The position numbers and the translations under genes are program-made. Positions 16,755 through 25,163 of a stretch of 33,771 nucleotides of DNA are shown one piece after another. The first letter of the stretch is position 1. Each line of letters begins with the position of its first letter. This DNA comes from Pseudoroseomonas ludipueritiae (GTDB lineage Bacteria > Pseudomonadota > Alphaproteobacteria > Acetobacterales > Acetobacteraceae): contig NZ_JACTUZ010000036.1 of assembly GCF_014490445.1 (NCBI RefSeq), forward strand, positions 1 through 33,771, read 5' to 3'. Under the pieces are notes generated by a model that was given only the letters and a program-made list of their open reading frames with translations, searched no databases and was not told where the DNA came from.

Positions 16755-17436
16755 CCTCAGCGGCAAGGTGGTGATGGTGTCCGGTGCCGCGCGCGGCATC
16801 GGGCGGGCGGTGGCGGAACGGCTGCTGGCGGCGGGCTGCCAGGTCAGCGCCGGGGTGCGGGATACCGCCCGTGCACCGGAGGGGACGGCGGGCTTCGCCT
16901 ACGACGCCAATCGGCAAGGCAGCGCCGCTGGCTGGGTGGAAGGCACAGTGGCCCGCTTCGGGCGCGTGGATGCGCTGGTGAATGCCGCCGGCATCAACCC
17001 GCGCGCCACGCTGCTGGAAGGGCCGGACGGCGCCTTCCAGGACCTCTGGACCGTCAACGCCATGGGGCCGATCCAGGTGATCCGCGCCGCCTGGCCGCAT
17101 CTGGTGGCGGGCGGGGAGGGGCGGGTGATCAACATCGCCTCGCTTTCCGGCAAGCGGGTGCGCAACGACAACCTGGGTTATGCGATGAGCAAGTTCGCCG
17201 TGATGGCGCTGACGCAGGAAGTGCGCCGGCTGGGCTGGGAGCATGGCATCCGCGCCACCGCGCTCTGCCCCGGCTTCGTGGATACGGACATGACGGCGCA
17301 TGTCACCAAATGGCCGCGCGAGCAGATGTCGCGCCCCGAGGATCTGGCGCTGCTGGCGGAAACGCTGCTGCGGCTGCCCAATACCGCCTCGGTGGCCGAG
17401 CTGCTGGTGAACTGCCGGCACGAGGACACTCTGTGA
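16747..17436 (+). CDS. Short-chain dehydrogenase/reductase
   Basis: A 229-residue classical SDR. It has the cofactor loop GAARGIG (residues 13-19), NAAG (79-82), catalytic Ser132, and Tyr145-x3-Lys149 (YAMSK). It is slightly short for the family (usually 240-260) because the C-terminal substrate lid is abbreviated. It starts with TTG at 16747, eight bases inside the end of the binding-protein gene, and ends with a GTGA overlap onto the ferredoxin-like gene, so translation is coupled on both sides. It should interconvert an alcohol and a carbonyl with NAD(P)H; the substrate is unknown but presumably a pathway intermediate. Confidence 0.88.
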   Translation: MRDLSGKVVMVSGAARGIGRAVAERLLAAGCQVSAGVRDTARAPEGTAGFAYDANRQGSAAGWVEGTVARFGRVDALVNAAGINPRATLLEGPDGAFQDLWTVNAMGPIQVIRAAWPHLVAGGEGRVINIASLSGKRVRNDNLGYAMSKFAVMALTQEVRRLGWEHGIRATALCPGFVDTDMTAHVTKWPREQMSRPEDLALLAETLLRLPNTASVAELLVNCRHEDTL

Positions 17437-17708
17437 GGCTGGCGCGCCTGCGGGATACCGACCGCCCGCCGCTGCATCTGGAGCTGGACGGGCGCGCCAT
17501 CGCCGCGATGGAAGGCGACACGCTGCTGACCGCCCTGCTGGCCGGTGGCGCCGGGCATCTGCGGGAAAGTGAATTCGGGGACGGTGGGCGGGCCGGCTTC
17601 TGCCTGATGGGGGCCTGCCAGGATTGTTGGGTTTCGGTGGAAGGGCTGGGCCGGGTGCGCGCCTGCGCCACCCTGGCCAGGGACGGAATGAAGGTGCGGC
17701 GCGGATGA
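17433..17708 (+). CDS. 2Fe-2S subunit of an FAD amine dehydrogenase (HcnA-like)
   Basis: A 91-residue protein with four cysteines in ferredoxin-like spacing: Cys57, Cys62, Cys65 and Cys78 (C-x4-C-x2-C-x12-C). This is the layout of HcnA, of opine oxidase small subunits and of the N-terminal part of heterotetrameric sarcosine oxidase alpha. The start is GTG at 17433, overlapping the SDR stop by four bases; a longer frame from 17310 lies antiparallel in logic to the SDR and is rejected. It should carry electrons from the flavin subunits that follow, toward quinone or another carrier. Confidence 0.85.
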   Translation: MRLARLRDTDRPPLHLELDGRAIAAMEGDTLLTALLAGGAGHLRESEFGDGGRAGFCLMGACQDCWVSVEGLGRVRACATLARDGMKVRRG

Positions 17709-19075
17709 AGGTCGCGGTGGTGGGCGCCGGCCCTGCCGGCGTGCGGGCGGTGGAGGCGCTTCTGGCTGCCGGCATCCGCCCGGTCTGGATCGACGAGGCG
17801 ATGGATGGCGGCGGCCGCATCTACCAGCGCCCGCCCGCCGGCATGCGGCGCGACGCCCGCACGCTCTATGGCTTCGAGGCCGCCCGTGCCACGGCGCTGC
17901 ACGCGGCGCTGGATGCCGCCAAAGCCAGGGCGGATTGGCGGCCGGAAACGCTGGTCTGGAATATCCATCCTGGCAGGCAGCAACTCCACACGCTCAGTGC
18001 CGGGCGGCAGGGCGTGGTGGAATACGACGCAGCCATTCTCTGCACCGGAGCAATGGACCGCGTGGTGCCGGTGAAGGGTTGGACCCTGCCGGGCGTGACC
18101 ACTATGGGCGGTGCGCAGATCGCGCTGAAGTCCCAGGGCTGCGGCATCGGGCGGCACGTGGCTTTTCTGGGCAGCGGGCCGCTGCTCTGGCTGGTGGCCT
18201 ACCAATATGCCAAGGCGGGAGCGCAGGTGGCGGCGGTGCTGGATACCACCCCTCTCGCCACCAAGGCGGGCGCCGCGCCGGGCATGCTGCGCGGGCCGGC
18301 GACCTTCGCCAAGGGCCTCTATTATGTCGGCTGGCTGCGCGCGCGTGGCGTATGCATCGCGGAAGGCGTGACGCCGCTGGCGATCGAGGGAGAGGGCAGC
18401 GTTTCCGGCATCCGCTGGCGCGATGCCAAAGGCGTGGAACACCATGCCGGCTGCGACGCCGTGGGCATCGGCTGGGGCCTGAAGCCGGAAGCGCAGCTTG
18501 CCGATCTCGCCGGTGTGCCCTTCGATTTCGACAGCTTGCAGCACAACTGGGTGCCGCGCCGCGATGCCGCCGGGCGCGCGCCTGTGAAGGGCATCTACCT
18601 CGCGGGCGACGGCAGCGGCATCGGCGGCGCCGAGGTGGCGGAGCTGGCTGGTGCCCGCGCCGCCTTGGCATTGTTGCAGGATGCCGGGCACAAGGCCGAG
18701 ACCACTGCCCTGGACCGCAAGCTGGAAAAGCTGGCCCGCTTCCGCGCGGCGCTCGAAAAGGCCTTTCCCTTTCCCGCGCACCTGGCCGCCGCCTTGCCGG
18801 ATGATGCCGTCTTCTGCCGTTGCGAGAACCTGACCGTTGGCGAGTTGCGCGCCACCACTGCCGGGCCGCAGATCCCGGCGCCGGAGGTGAACCGCGCCAA
18901 GGCCATCAGCCGCGCCGGCATGGGCCGTTGCCAGGGCCGCGTCTGCGGTGCCGCGGCGGCTGAGATTCTGGCCGCGTGCCTGGGCTGCGGCGTGGCGGAG
19001 GTCGGGCGGTTGCGTGGGCAGGCGCCGGTGAAGCCCATCCCCCTGACGCCCCCGCCGCTGGTGACGACGCCATGA
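17705..19075 (+). CDS. FAD/NAD(P)-binding and BFD-type Fe-S subunit of amine dehydrogenase (HcnB-like)
   Basis: A 456-residue flavoprotein. It has the dinucleotide-binding loop GAGPAG (7-12) and a second nucleotide loop LGSGPL near residue 157. At its C-terminus is a bacterioferredoxin-associated-ferredoxin [2Fe-2S] domain with Cys371, Cys373, Cys409 and Cys414 (CxC-x35-C-x4-C). This is the architecture of HcnB, octopine/nopaline oxidase subunit A and D-hydroxyproline dehydrogenase subunits. ATG at 17705 overlaps the previous stop (ATGA). The frame extends back to 17624, but that part overlies the ferredoxin gene. Confidence 0.88.
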   Translation: MKVAVVGAGPAGVRAVEALLAAGIRPVWIDEAMDGGGRIYQRPPAGMRRDARTLYGFEAARATALHAALDAAKARADWRPETLVWNIHPGRQQLHTLSAGRQGVVEYDAAILCTGAMDRVVPVKGWTLPGVTTMGGAQIALKSQGCGIGRHVAFLGSGPLLWLVAYQYAKAGAQVAAVLDTTPLATKAGAAPGMLRGPATFAKGLYYVGWLRARGVCIAEGVTPLAIEGEGSVSGIRWRDAKGVEHHAGCDAVGIGWGLKPEAQLADLAGVPFDFDSLQHNWVPRRDAAGRAPVKGIYLAGDGSGIGGAEVAELAGARAALALLQDAGHKAETTALDRKLEKLARFRAALEKAFPFPAHLAAALPDDAVFCRCENLTVGELRATTAGPQIPAPEVNRAKAISRAGMGRCQGRVCGAAAAEILAACLGCGVAEVGRLRGQAPVKPIPLTPPPLVTTP

Positions 19076-20205
19076 ATGACACCCGCTTCGATGTTCTGGT
19101 GGTGGGCGGCGGCGGCGCCGGCTGCTCGGCCGCGCTGCACCTGGCCAAGCGCGGCACCCGCGTGGCGCTGCTGGAGCGCGGGCTGGTGGGTGGGCAGGCT
19201 TCCGGCGTCAATTACGGCGGCGTGCGGCAGCAGGGGCGCAACCCGGCGGAGCTGCCCATCGCCCGCCGCTCCCGCGAGCTTTGGGGGCGGATGAAGGAAC
19301 TGGTGGGGACGGATGCGGAATTCACCGTCACCGGCCACCTGAAGCTGGCCCGCAACGATGCCGAGGAAGCCGACCTGACCGCCTATCTGGACGTGGCGAA
19401 GCAGCATGGGCTGCCGCTGCGGATGGTGGGGCGCAACGCCATCCATGTCGAATACCCCTGGCTGGGACCGCAGGTGGTGGCGGGGTCCTTTGCGCCGGAG
19501 GATGGCTCGGCCAATCCGCGCCTGATGGCACCGGCCCTGGCCCGCGCCGCGCGGGATGCCGGCACCACGGTGCTGGAGCGGACGGAGGTGCTGGACTACG
19601 CCCATGACGGCACGCTGTTCCGGCTGCGCACGGTGGATGGGCGCGAGTTCACCGCCCCAGTGCTGCTGAACATGGCCGGCTTCTGGGGCGGGCGCATTGC
19701 CGAGGCCTTCGGGGAGCCGGTTCCGGTGAAGCCGCTCAGCCCCAACATGATGGTGACGGAGCCGCTGGATTATTTCATCGAGCCCAACCTCGGCGTGGTG
19801 GGCGGCAATGTTTATCTGCGGCAGATCCCGCGCGGCAATGTCATCATCGGCGCGGGGCATGGGGAGAACGACCCCGGCCAGCCCGGGCAGGTGCCCTGGT
19901 CCCGCCCCTTGCCGGAAGTGACGATGGAAGGCGCCCGGCTGGCCATCGCGCTGGTGCCGGCGCTGGAGGGGGTGCAGATCATCCGCTCCTGGACCGGCAT
20001 CGACGGCAGCATGCCGGACAAGATCCCGGTCATCGGCCCCAGCAGCACCACGCCGGGGCTGTTCCATGCCTTCGGCTTCTCCGGCCACGGCTTCCAGCTT
20101 GGGCCGGCGATCGGCGCCATCATGACGGAGCTGGTGCTGGACGGGCGTACGGATATCCCGCTGGAGTCCTTCCGCATCACCCGCTTCGCGGAGGCCGCGG
20201 CATAG
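19072..20205 (+). CDS. FAD-dependent D-amino acid/amine dehydrogenase catalytic subunit (HcnC-like, DAO family)
   Basis: A 377-residue DAO-fold flavoprotein with VVGGGGAGCSAA (10-21) and the ASGVNYGGVRQQGR segment, which is characteristic of FAD oxidoreductases acting on proline-type, hydroxyproline, opine or N-alkyl amino acids. The C-terminal FGFSGHGFQLGPAIG flavin contact is intact. It starts by a four-base overlap with the preceding subunit, completing a three-part dehydrogenase. The complex oxidises a C-N bond to an imine. Candidate substrates are the amino acid released by HyuAB ring opening, an N-methyl amino acid or an opine. Glycine (cyanide synthesis) is possible for the architecture but is not supported by the neighbours. 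Confidence 0.88.
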   Translation: MNDTRFDVLVVGGGGAGCSAALHLAKRGTRVALLERGLVGGQASGVNYGGVRQQGRNPAELPIARRSRELWGRMKELVGTDAEFTVTGHLKLARNDAEEADLTAYLDVAKQHGLPLRMVGRNAIHVEYPWLGPQVVAGSFAPEDGSANPRLMAPALARAARDAGTTVLERTEVLDYAHDGTLFRLRTVDGREFTAPVLLNMAGFWGGRIAEAFGEPVPVKPLSPNMMVTEPLDYFIEPNLGVVGGNVYLRQIPRGNVIIGAGHGENDPGQPGQVPWSRPLPEVTMEGARLAIALVPALEGVQIIRSWTGIDGSMPDKIPVIGPSSTTPGLFHAFGFSGHGFQLGPAIGAIMTELVLDGRTDIPLESFRITRFAEAAA

Positions 20206-20222
20206 GCTATCCGGCGGGCGCC

Positions 20223-21218
20223 ATGTACCACGCGCCCTTCCTGGACCACCTGCACCGCCTGCTGCTCGCCGCCCTGCCGCGTTGGGGCCTGCCCGCGGGC
20301 ACGCACCTCTCGCTGCTCAATGTCTCCGAGAACGCCACCTTTCTGGCGGAGGGTCGTGCCGGGCGGCTGGTGCTGCGCGTTTATCGCCAGGGCTATCACC
20401 AGCCGGCGGAGATGGAATCCGAGCTGGCCTGGATCGCGGCGCTGCGGCAGGCGAGGGTGGTGGAAACGCCGGCGCCGGTAGCGGCCGCCGATGGCACACT
20501 GCTGCAGGCGCTGCCCGACGGTACCGGGACGCGCCATGCCGTCGCCTTCACGCATATGACGGGGGAGGAACCGGCGCAGGATCTTCCGCGCCGCTTCCGG
20601 CAATTGGGCGGCATCAGCGCGCGCCTCCATGCTCATGCGCGCGGCTGGGCACCGCCGCCCGGCTTCATCCGCAAACGCTGGGATGCCGATACCATGTTGG
20701 GTGCGGCGGGGCATTGGGGCGACTGGCGCGCCGGCATCGGGCTGGAAGCCGAAGGCGCGGCTCTGCTGGAACGTGTGGAAGCGGCGCTGCGCATCATCCT
20801 GGCGGGATACGGCGATACGCCGGACCGCTTCGGCCTGGTGCATGCCGACCTGCGCCTGACCAATCTGCTGGCCGATGGCGCGCGCCTCGGCGTCATCGAC
20901 TTCGACGATTGCGGCTTCTGCTGGCATCTTTACGACTTCGCCGCCGCCGTCAGCTTCATGGAGCATGAGCCGGTGGTGCCGGCGCTGATGCGGGCCTGGG
21001 TCGCCGGCTATCGGGAAGTGGCGCCGCTGGCGGAAGCCGATGTGGCGCTGCTGCCAGCCTTCGTCATGCTGCGGCGCATGTTGCTGACGGCCTGGCTCGC
21101 TTCCCATGCCGAGACGCCCACGGCCCAGGCCCTGGGCGCCGGCTATACCGCCGGCACGGTGGCGCTGGGGCGGGACTTCCTGGCGCGGCAGGCTGGCATG
21201 GGCCTCGCTTCCGGCTAA
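20223..21218 (+). CDS. Small-molecule phosphotransferase (APH/choline kinase-like family)
   Basis: A 331-residue protein kinase-like fold enzyme of the APH family, with the catalytic loop HADLRLTN (His207, Asp209, Asn214) and the metal-binding DFDD (Asp226-Asp229). The nucleotide lysine probably lies in the LRVY/RLVLRV strand near residue 57; in this family an arginine can replace it. Relatives phosphorylate hydroxyl groups of small amines (choline, ethanolamine, hydroxylysine, homoserine). It lies 17 bases after the dehydrogenase gene, in the same run as two HyuAB pairs, so it is more likely a pathway kinase than a drug-resistance enzyme. Confidence 0.82.
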   Translation: MYHAPFLDHLHRLLLAALPRWGLPAGTHLSLLNVSENATFLAEGRAGRLVLRVYRQGYHQPAEMESELAWIAALRQARVVETPAPVAAADGTLLQALPDGTGTRHAVAFTHMTGEEPAQDLPRRFRQLGGISARLHAHARGWAPPPGFIRKRWDADTMLGAAGHWGDWRAGIGLEAEGAALLERVEAALRIILAGYGDTPDRFGLVHADLRLTNLLADGARLGVIDFDDCGFCWHLYDFAAAVSFMEHEPVVPALMRAWVAGYREVAPLAEADVALLPAFVMLRRMLLTAWLASHAETPTAQALGAGYTAGTVALGRDFLARQAGMGLASG

Positions 21219-21250
21219 GCTCCTTCTGCCGGTGTCATGGAGCTTTCGCC

Positions 21251-23335
21251 TTGAACCCCACGCCTGTCCGCCTCGCCGCCGATATCGGCGGCACCTTCAC
21301 CGATGTTGTGCTGGAAGCCGGAGGGCGGCGGCGAACGCGCAAGGTGCTGACCACCCCGGCGGCACCGGAGGAAGGCGTGCTGGAAGGCGTCTCCCTGGTG
21401 CTGGAGGATGCGGGGCTGCATTTCTCCGACATCGATGTCTTCGTGCACGGCACCACGCTGGCCACGAATGCCATCATCGAGCGGCGCGGCGCCCGCACGG
21501 CGCTGGTGGCGACGCAGGGCTTCCGCGACGTGCTGGAGATCGGCACCGAGAGCCGTTACGACCAGTACGATCTGACGCTGGAAAAGCCGGTGCCTCTGGT
21601 GCCGCGCGCCCTGCGCTTCACAGTGCCGGAACGCGTGGATGCCGAGGGCCAGGTCCGCCTGCCGCTGGACGAGGCTGCCGTCGCCGCTCTGGCGCCGGAA
21701 TTCGAGAAGGCGGGCGTGCAGGCCGTGGCTTTCGCCTTCCTGCATGCCTATGCCAACCCGGCGCATGAGCAGCGCGCGGCGGCGGTGTTGAAGGCGCTGC
21801 TGCCGGGCCTTTCCATCACCATGGCGCATGAGGTCTGCCCGGAGATCCGGGAATACGAGCGCACCTCCACCGCCGTCGCCAATGCCTATGTGCAGCCGCT
21901 GATGGAAGGCTATCTCGGCCGCATGCGGGATGCGCTGCAGGCGCGGCAGTATCGCGGCGCCACCTATCTGGTGACCTCGGGCGGTGGGCTGACATCACTG
22001 GAGACGGCCCAGAAGTTTCCGGTGCGGCTGGTGGAATCCGGCCCGGCGGGCGGCGCCATCTTCGCGGCGCAGGTGGCGCTGCGGGCGAATGAGCAGAAGG
22101 TGCTGTCCTTCGACATGGGCGGCACCACGGCCAAGGTCTGCCTGATCGAGAAAGGCCAGCCCGCGACTTCCCGTTTCTTCGAGGTGGACCGCTCCGCCCG
22201 CTTCCTGAAAGGCTCCGGCCTGCCGCTGCGTATCCCCGTGATCGAGATGGTGGAGATCGGCGCGGGCGGCGGCTCCATCGCGCAGGTGGATGCCATGCAG
22301 CGCGTGACGGTGGGGCCGGAGAGCGCGTCCTCCGTGCCGGGCCCGGCCTGCTATGGGCTGGGCGGGGAACGGCCGGCGGTGACCGATGCCGACGTGGCCA
22401 TGGGGTTGATCGAGCCACAGGGCTTCGCGGGCGGCAGCATGACGTTGCGCGACGACCTTTCGCGCGCGGCGCTGGCCCGCGACATCGGCGCCAAGCTGGG
22501 GCTTTCCGCCGAGATGTCGGCTTATGCGGTCTATGAGATGGTCTGCGAGAACATGGCCAGCGCCGCCCGCGTGCATGCGGCGGAGCGTGGAGCCGTGATC
22601 GGCCAGCACACCATGATCGCCTTTGGCGGCGCCGCGCCGCTGCATGCGGCGCGGGTGGCGGAGAAGGTGGGGGTCAGCCGCGTGCTGGTGCCGCCCAATG
22701 CCGGCGTCGGCTCGGCGGTGGGCTTCCTGGCGGCGCCGGTGGCTTATGAAATTGTCCGTTCCCGCCACGCGCGGGTGGATGAGAGCTTCGATGGCGCCGG
22801 CGTCTCGGCGCTGTTCGCGGAGATGGCCACCGCCGCCCGCGCGTTGGTGGAGCCCGGCGCGCGCGGCGCGCCCTTGTTCGAGCGGCGGATGGCCTTCATG
22901 CGCTACGTCGGCCAGGGCCACGAGATCACGGTGCTGCTGCCCAACCGCGACCTGACAGCGGCGGATGTGCCGGAGCTGCGCCGGATCTTCGAGGCCGAAT
23001 ACGCCGCGCAGTTCGCCCGCATCATCCCGGCGGCGGCCATCGAGGTGCTGAACTGGTCCGTGCTGGTCTCCACCGAGGCGAAGCAGCCGGAAGCCATGGC
23101 GCCGGTACGTGCGGCTGAGGCGCCCAGCCCATCCGGCCTGCGCCGGATCTTCGATGGCCGCAGCGAGAAGCATGTCGAGGTGCCGGTCTACCGGCGGGAA
23201 GCCATGCCCCCCGGCGCGGTGGTGCCCGGCCCCGTGGTGATCGCGGAGGACGAAACCACCACCTATGTTTCCGCCAGCTTCGACGCCCATATCGACGGCG
23301 CCGGCTGCATCGTGATGGAAAGGAAGGCGGCATGA
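21251..23335 (+). CDS. hyuA: Hydantoinase/oxoprolinase family subunit A (second copy)
   Basis: A 694-residue HyuA with the N-terminal loop ADIGGTFTDVVLE (about 9-21), HGTTLATNAIIERRGART (about 75) and a second ATPase loop reading DMGGTTAKVCLIE in place of the DMGGTSTD of the first copy. This places it in a different HyuA subgroup. The start is TTG at 21251 with GGAG eight bases upstream, 32 bases after the kinase gene. Both ATP loops are intact. Having two dissimilar HyuA proteins in one operon suggests two different ATP-dependent amide or carbonyl steps. Confidence 0.88.
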   Translation: MNPTPVRLAADIGGTFTDVVLEAGGRRRTRKVLTTPAAPEEGVLEGVSLVLEDAGLHFSDIDVFVHGTTLATNAIIERRGARTALVATQGFRDVLEIGTESRYDQYDLTLEKPVPLVPRALRFTVPERVDAEGQVRLPLDEAAVAALAPEFEKAGVQAVAFAFLHAYANPAHEQRAAAVLKALLPGLSITMAHEVCPEIREYERTSTAVANAYVQPLMEGYLGRMRDALQARQYRGATYLVTSGGGLTSLETAQKFPVRLVESGPAGGAIFAAQVALRANEQKVLSFDMGGTTAKVCLIEKGQPATSRFFEVDRSARFLKGSGLPLRIPVIEMVEIGAGGGSIAQVDAMQRVTVGPESASSVPGPACYGLGGERPAVTDADVAMGLIEPQGFAGGSMTLRDDLSRAALARDIGAKLGLSAEMSAYAVYEMVCENMASAARVHAAERGAVIGQHTMIAFGGAAPLHAARVAEKVGVSRVLVPPNAGVGSAVGFLAAPVAYEIVRSRHARVDESFDGAGVSALFAEMATAARALVEPGARGAPLFERRMAFMRYVGQGHEITVLLPNRDLTAADVPELRRIFEAEYAAQFARIIPAAAIEVLNWSVLVSTEAKQPEAMAPVRAAEAPSPSGLRRIFDGRSEKHVEVPVYRREAMPPGAVVPGPVVIAEDETTTYVSASFDAHIDGAGCIVMERKAA

Positions 23336-24984
23336 GCACGCAACCCGGCCTGATCGACCTCCAGATCATGTGGAACCGCCTGATCGCCGTGGTGGGCGAG
23401 CAGGCGCAGGTGCTGATCCGCACCGCCTTCAGCCCTATCGTGCGGGAATGCGAGGATATCTCGGCCGGTGTCTTCGACCTGAAGGGGCGGATGCTGGCCC
23501 AGGCCGTCACCGGCACGCCCGGCCACATCAATTCCATGGCCGAGGCGGTGAAGCACTTCATCCGCCACTTCCCCATCGAGAGCATGCGCGAAGGCGACGC
23601 CTATATCACCAACGACCCGTGGATGGGCACGGGGCACCTGAATGACTTCGTCATCACCACGCCCGCCTTCCACAAGGGCAAGCTGGTGGGGCTGTTTTCC
23701 TGCACCAGCCACCTGATGGATATCGGCGGCCTCGGCAACGGCCCTGAAGCCAGCGATGTCTTCATGGAGGGGCTCTATATCCCCATGCTGAAGCTCATTG
23801 ACCAAGGGAAGGTCAATGAGACGCTGATGGCCATCATCCGCGCCAATACGCGGCTGCCGGTGGATACGGAAGGCGATACCTATTCCCTGGCCGCGTGCAA
23901 CGATGTTGGCGTGCGCGCCCTTTCGGCCATGATGGACGAATTCGGCATCGACACGCTGGAGCCGCTGGCGGAGCACATCATCGCCCGCTCCCGCGAGGCG
24001 GTGCTGGCGGAGATCGCGAAGCTGCCCAAGGGCACCTGGCGGTATTCGATGATGGTCGATGGCTATGACCACCCACTGACGCTGGAAGCGGCGCTGACCA
24101 TTTCCGACACCGGCATCCATGTCGATTTCACCGGCACCTCGGACGCGGTGAAGCGCGGCATCAACGTGCCTATCGCCTATACCACCGCCTATACCTGCTT
24201 CGGCCTGGGCTGCGTTGTGGCGGCGCATATCCCGAACAATGCGGGCTCCCTGGCGCCGCTGACCGTTTCGGCGCCGCCGGGCTGCATCCTGAACGCGCAG
24301 AAGCCGGCGCCGGTCTCCATCCGCCACATCATCGGGCAGATGCTGCCGGACATGGTCTTCGGCTGCCTGCGGCAGGCCATTCCGGACCGGGTGCCGGCGG
24401 AAGGCACCTCCTGCATCTGGAACATCATCGTGCGCGGCGTGCGGCCGAAGATGGAAGGGCCGAACCACGGCTATGCCCTGGCCATCACCACCAATGGCGG
24501 CACAGGGGCGCGGCCGCGGCAGGACGGACTCTCGGCCACCGCTTATCCCTCCGGCGTGCATGGAACGCCGGTGGAGATCGCTGAAATCCAGTCGCCGCTG
24601 ATGTTCTGGCGCAAGGAATTCCGCCCGGATTCCGGCGGGGCGGGGCGGCAGCGCGGCGGCCTCGGCCAGATCATGGAAATCGAGAACCGTGACGCTGCGC
24701 CCTTCGAGCTGCTGGCGGCCTTCGACCGCATCCAATACCCGCCGCGTGGGCGGGATGGCGGTGGGGATGGCGCTGCGGGTTATGTTGGCCTGTCCTCGGG
24801 GCAGGTGCTGCGCGGCAAGGGCCTGCAGGTGATTCCGCCGGGTGAGCGCCTGGTGGTGTTCACTCCCGGCGGCGGCGGGCTCGGCGACCCGGCGGCGCGC
24901 GACCCTGCCAAGGTGGCCGCCGACCTCGGCAATGGCCTGATCTCGGCCGAGACGGCGGCACGGCATGGCGTTGCGGCAGAGTGA
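23332..24984 (+). CDS. hyuB: Hydantoinase/oxoprolinase family subunit B (second copy)
   Basis: A 550-residue HyuB that overlaps the second hyuA by four bases. The metal-site segment reads TNDPWMGTGHLND (Asp95, His102, Asp105), followed by SHLMDIGG (His127, Asp130), against GNDAYEGGGTHLPD and AHHSDFADRG in the first copy. The C-terminal GGAGRQRGGLGQ segment is present. This is the last gene of the run; a stem-loop follows after about 30 bases. It should form the active-site subunit with its own HyuA. Confidence 0.88.
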   Translation: MSTQPGLIDLQIMWNRLIAVVGEQAQVLIRTAFSPIVRECEDISAGVFDLKGRMLAQAVTGTPGHINSMAEAVKHFIRHFPIESMREGDAYITNDPWMGTGHLNDFVITTPAFHKGKLVGLFSCTSHLMDIGGLGNGPEASDVFMEGLYIPMLKLIDQGKVNETLMAIIRANTRLPVDTEGDTYSLAACNDVGVRALSAMMDEFGIDTLEPLAEHIIARSREAVLAEIAKLPKGTWRYSMMVDGYDHPLTLEAALTISDTGIHVDFTGTSDAVKRGINVPIAYTTAYTCFGLGCVVAAHIPNNAGSLAPLTVSAPPGCILNAQKPAPVSIRHIIGQMLPDMVFGCLRQAIPDRVPAEGTSCIWNIIVRGVRPKMEGPNHGYALAITTNGGTGARPRQDGLSATAYPSGVHGTPVEIAEIQSPLMFWRKEFRPDSGGAGRQRGGLGQIMEIENRDAAPFELLAAFDRIQYPPRGRDGGGDGAAGYVGLSSGQVLRGKGLQVIPPGERLVVFTPGGGGLGDPAARDPAKVAADLGNGLISAETAARHGVAAE

Positions 24985-25016
24985 GGCACGAGCCGAGGGC
25001 TCCCGGCGTCATCTGG

Positions 25017-25039
25017 CGGCCAGCGGATTGCGCTGGCCG
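25017..25039 (+). terminator. Stem-loop after the second hyuB
   Basis: A 9-bp stem CGGCCAGCG / CGCTGGCCG with a 5-base loop, followed by GU wobble pairs and a short T-containing run. It lies 32 bases after the hyuB stop and is the likely end of the operon. Confidence 0.55.
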
Positions 25040-25151
25040 TTATCGCTTTCGCGGCTGGCCTCATGTAGTCTGCGGCGACTTCATGGCGAAATGATTGTTG
25101 AAAAAAGAACAGCTCAAGCAGCGTGGGTTTTCTTCTGAAACATCGTAGGCC

Positions 25152-25163
25152 GTTTCGCGAAAC
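25152..25163. repeat. Perfect 12-bp palindrome
   Basis: GTTTCGCGAAAC is a perfect palindrome in the AT-rich leader about 110 bases before the small exported protein gene. It is a possible operator; no matching regulator is known from this window. Confidence 0.4.

Noticed and set aside
17433-20205. Hydrogen cyanide synthase hcnABC
   Set aside because: The three-part architecture matches, but opine and hydroxyproline dehydrogenases share it and the catabolic neighbours do not fit cyanide production. Only the architecture is claimed.
20223-21218. Aminoglycoside resistance gene
   Set aside because: The kinase fold is shared, but the operon setting with HyuAB and an amine dehydrogenase makes a metabolic kinase more likely.
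23263-24966. A 567-codon minus-strand open frame
   Set aside because: Antisense to the second hyuB, which has full family motifs.
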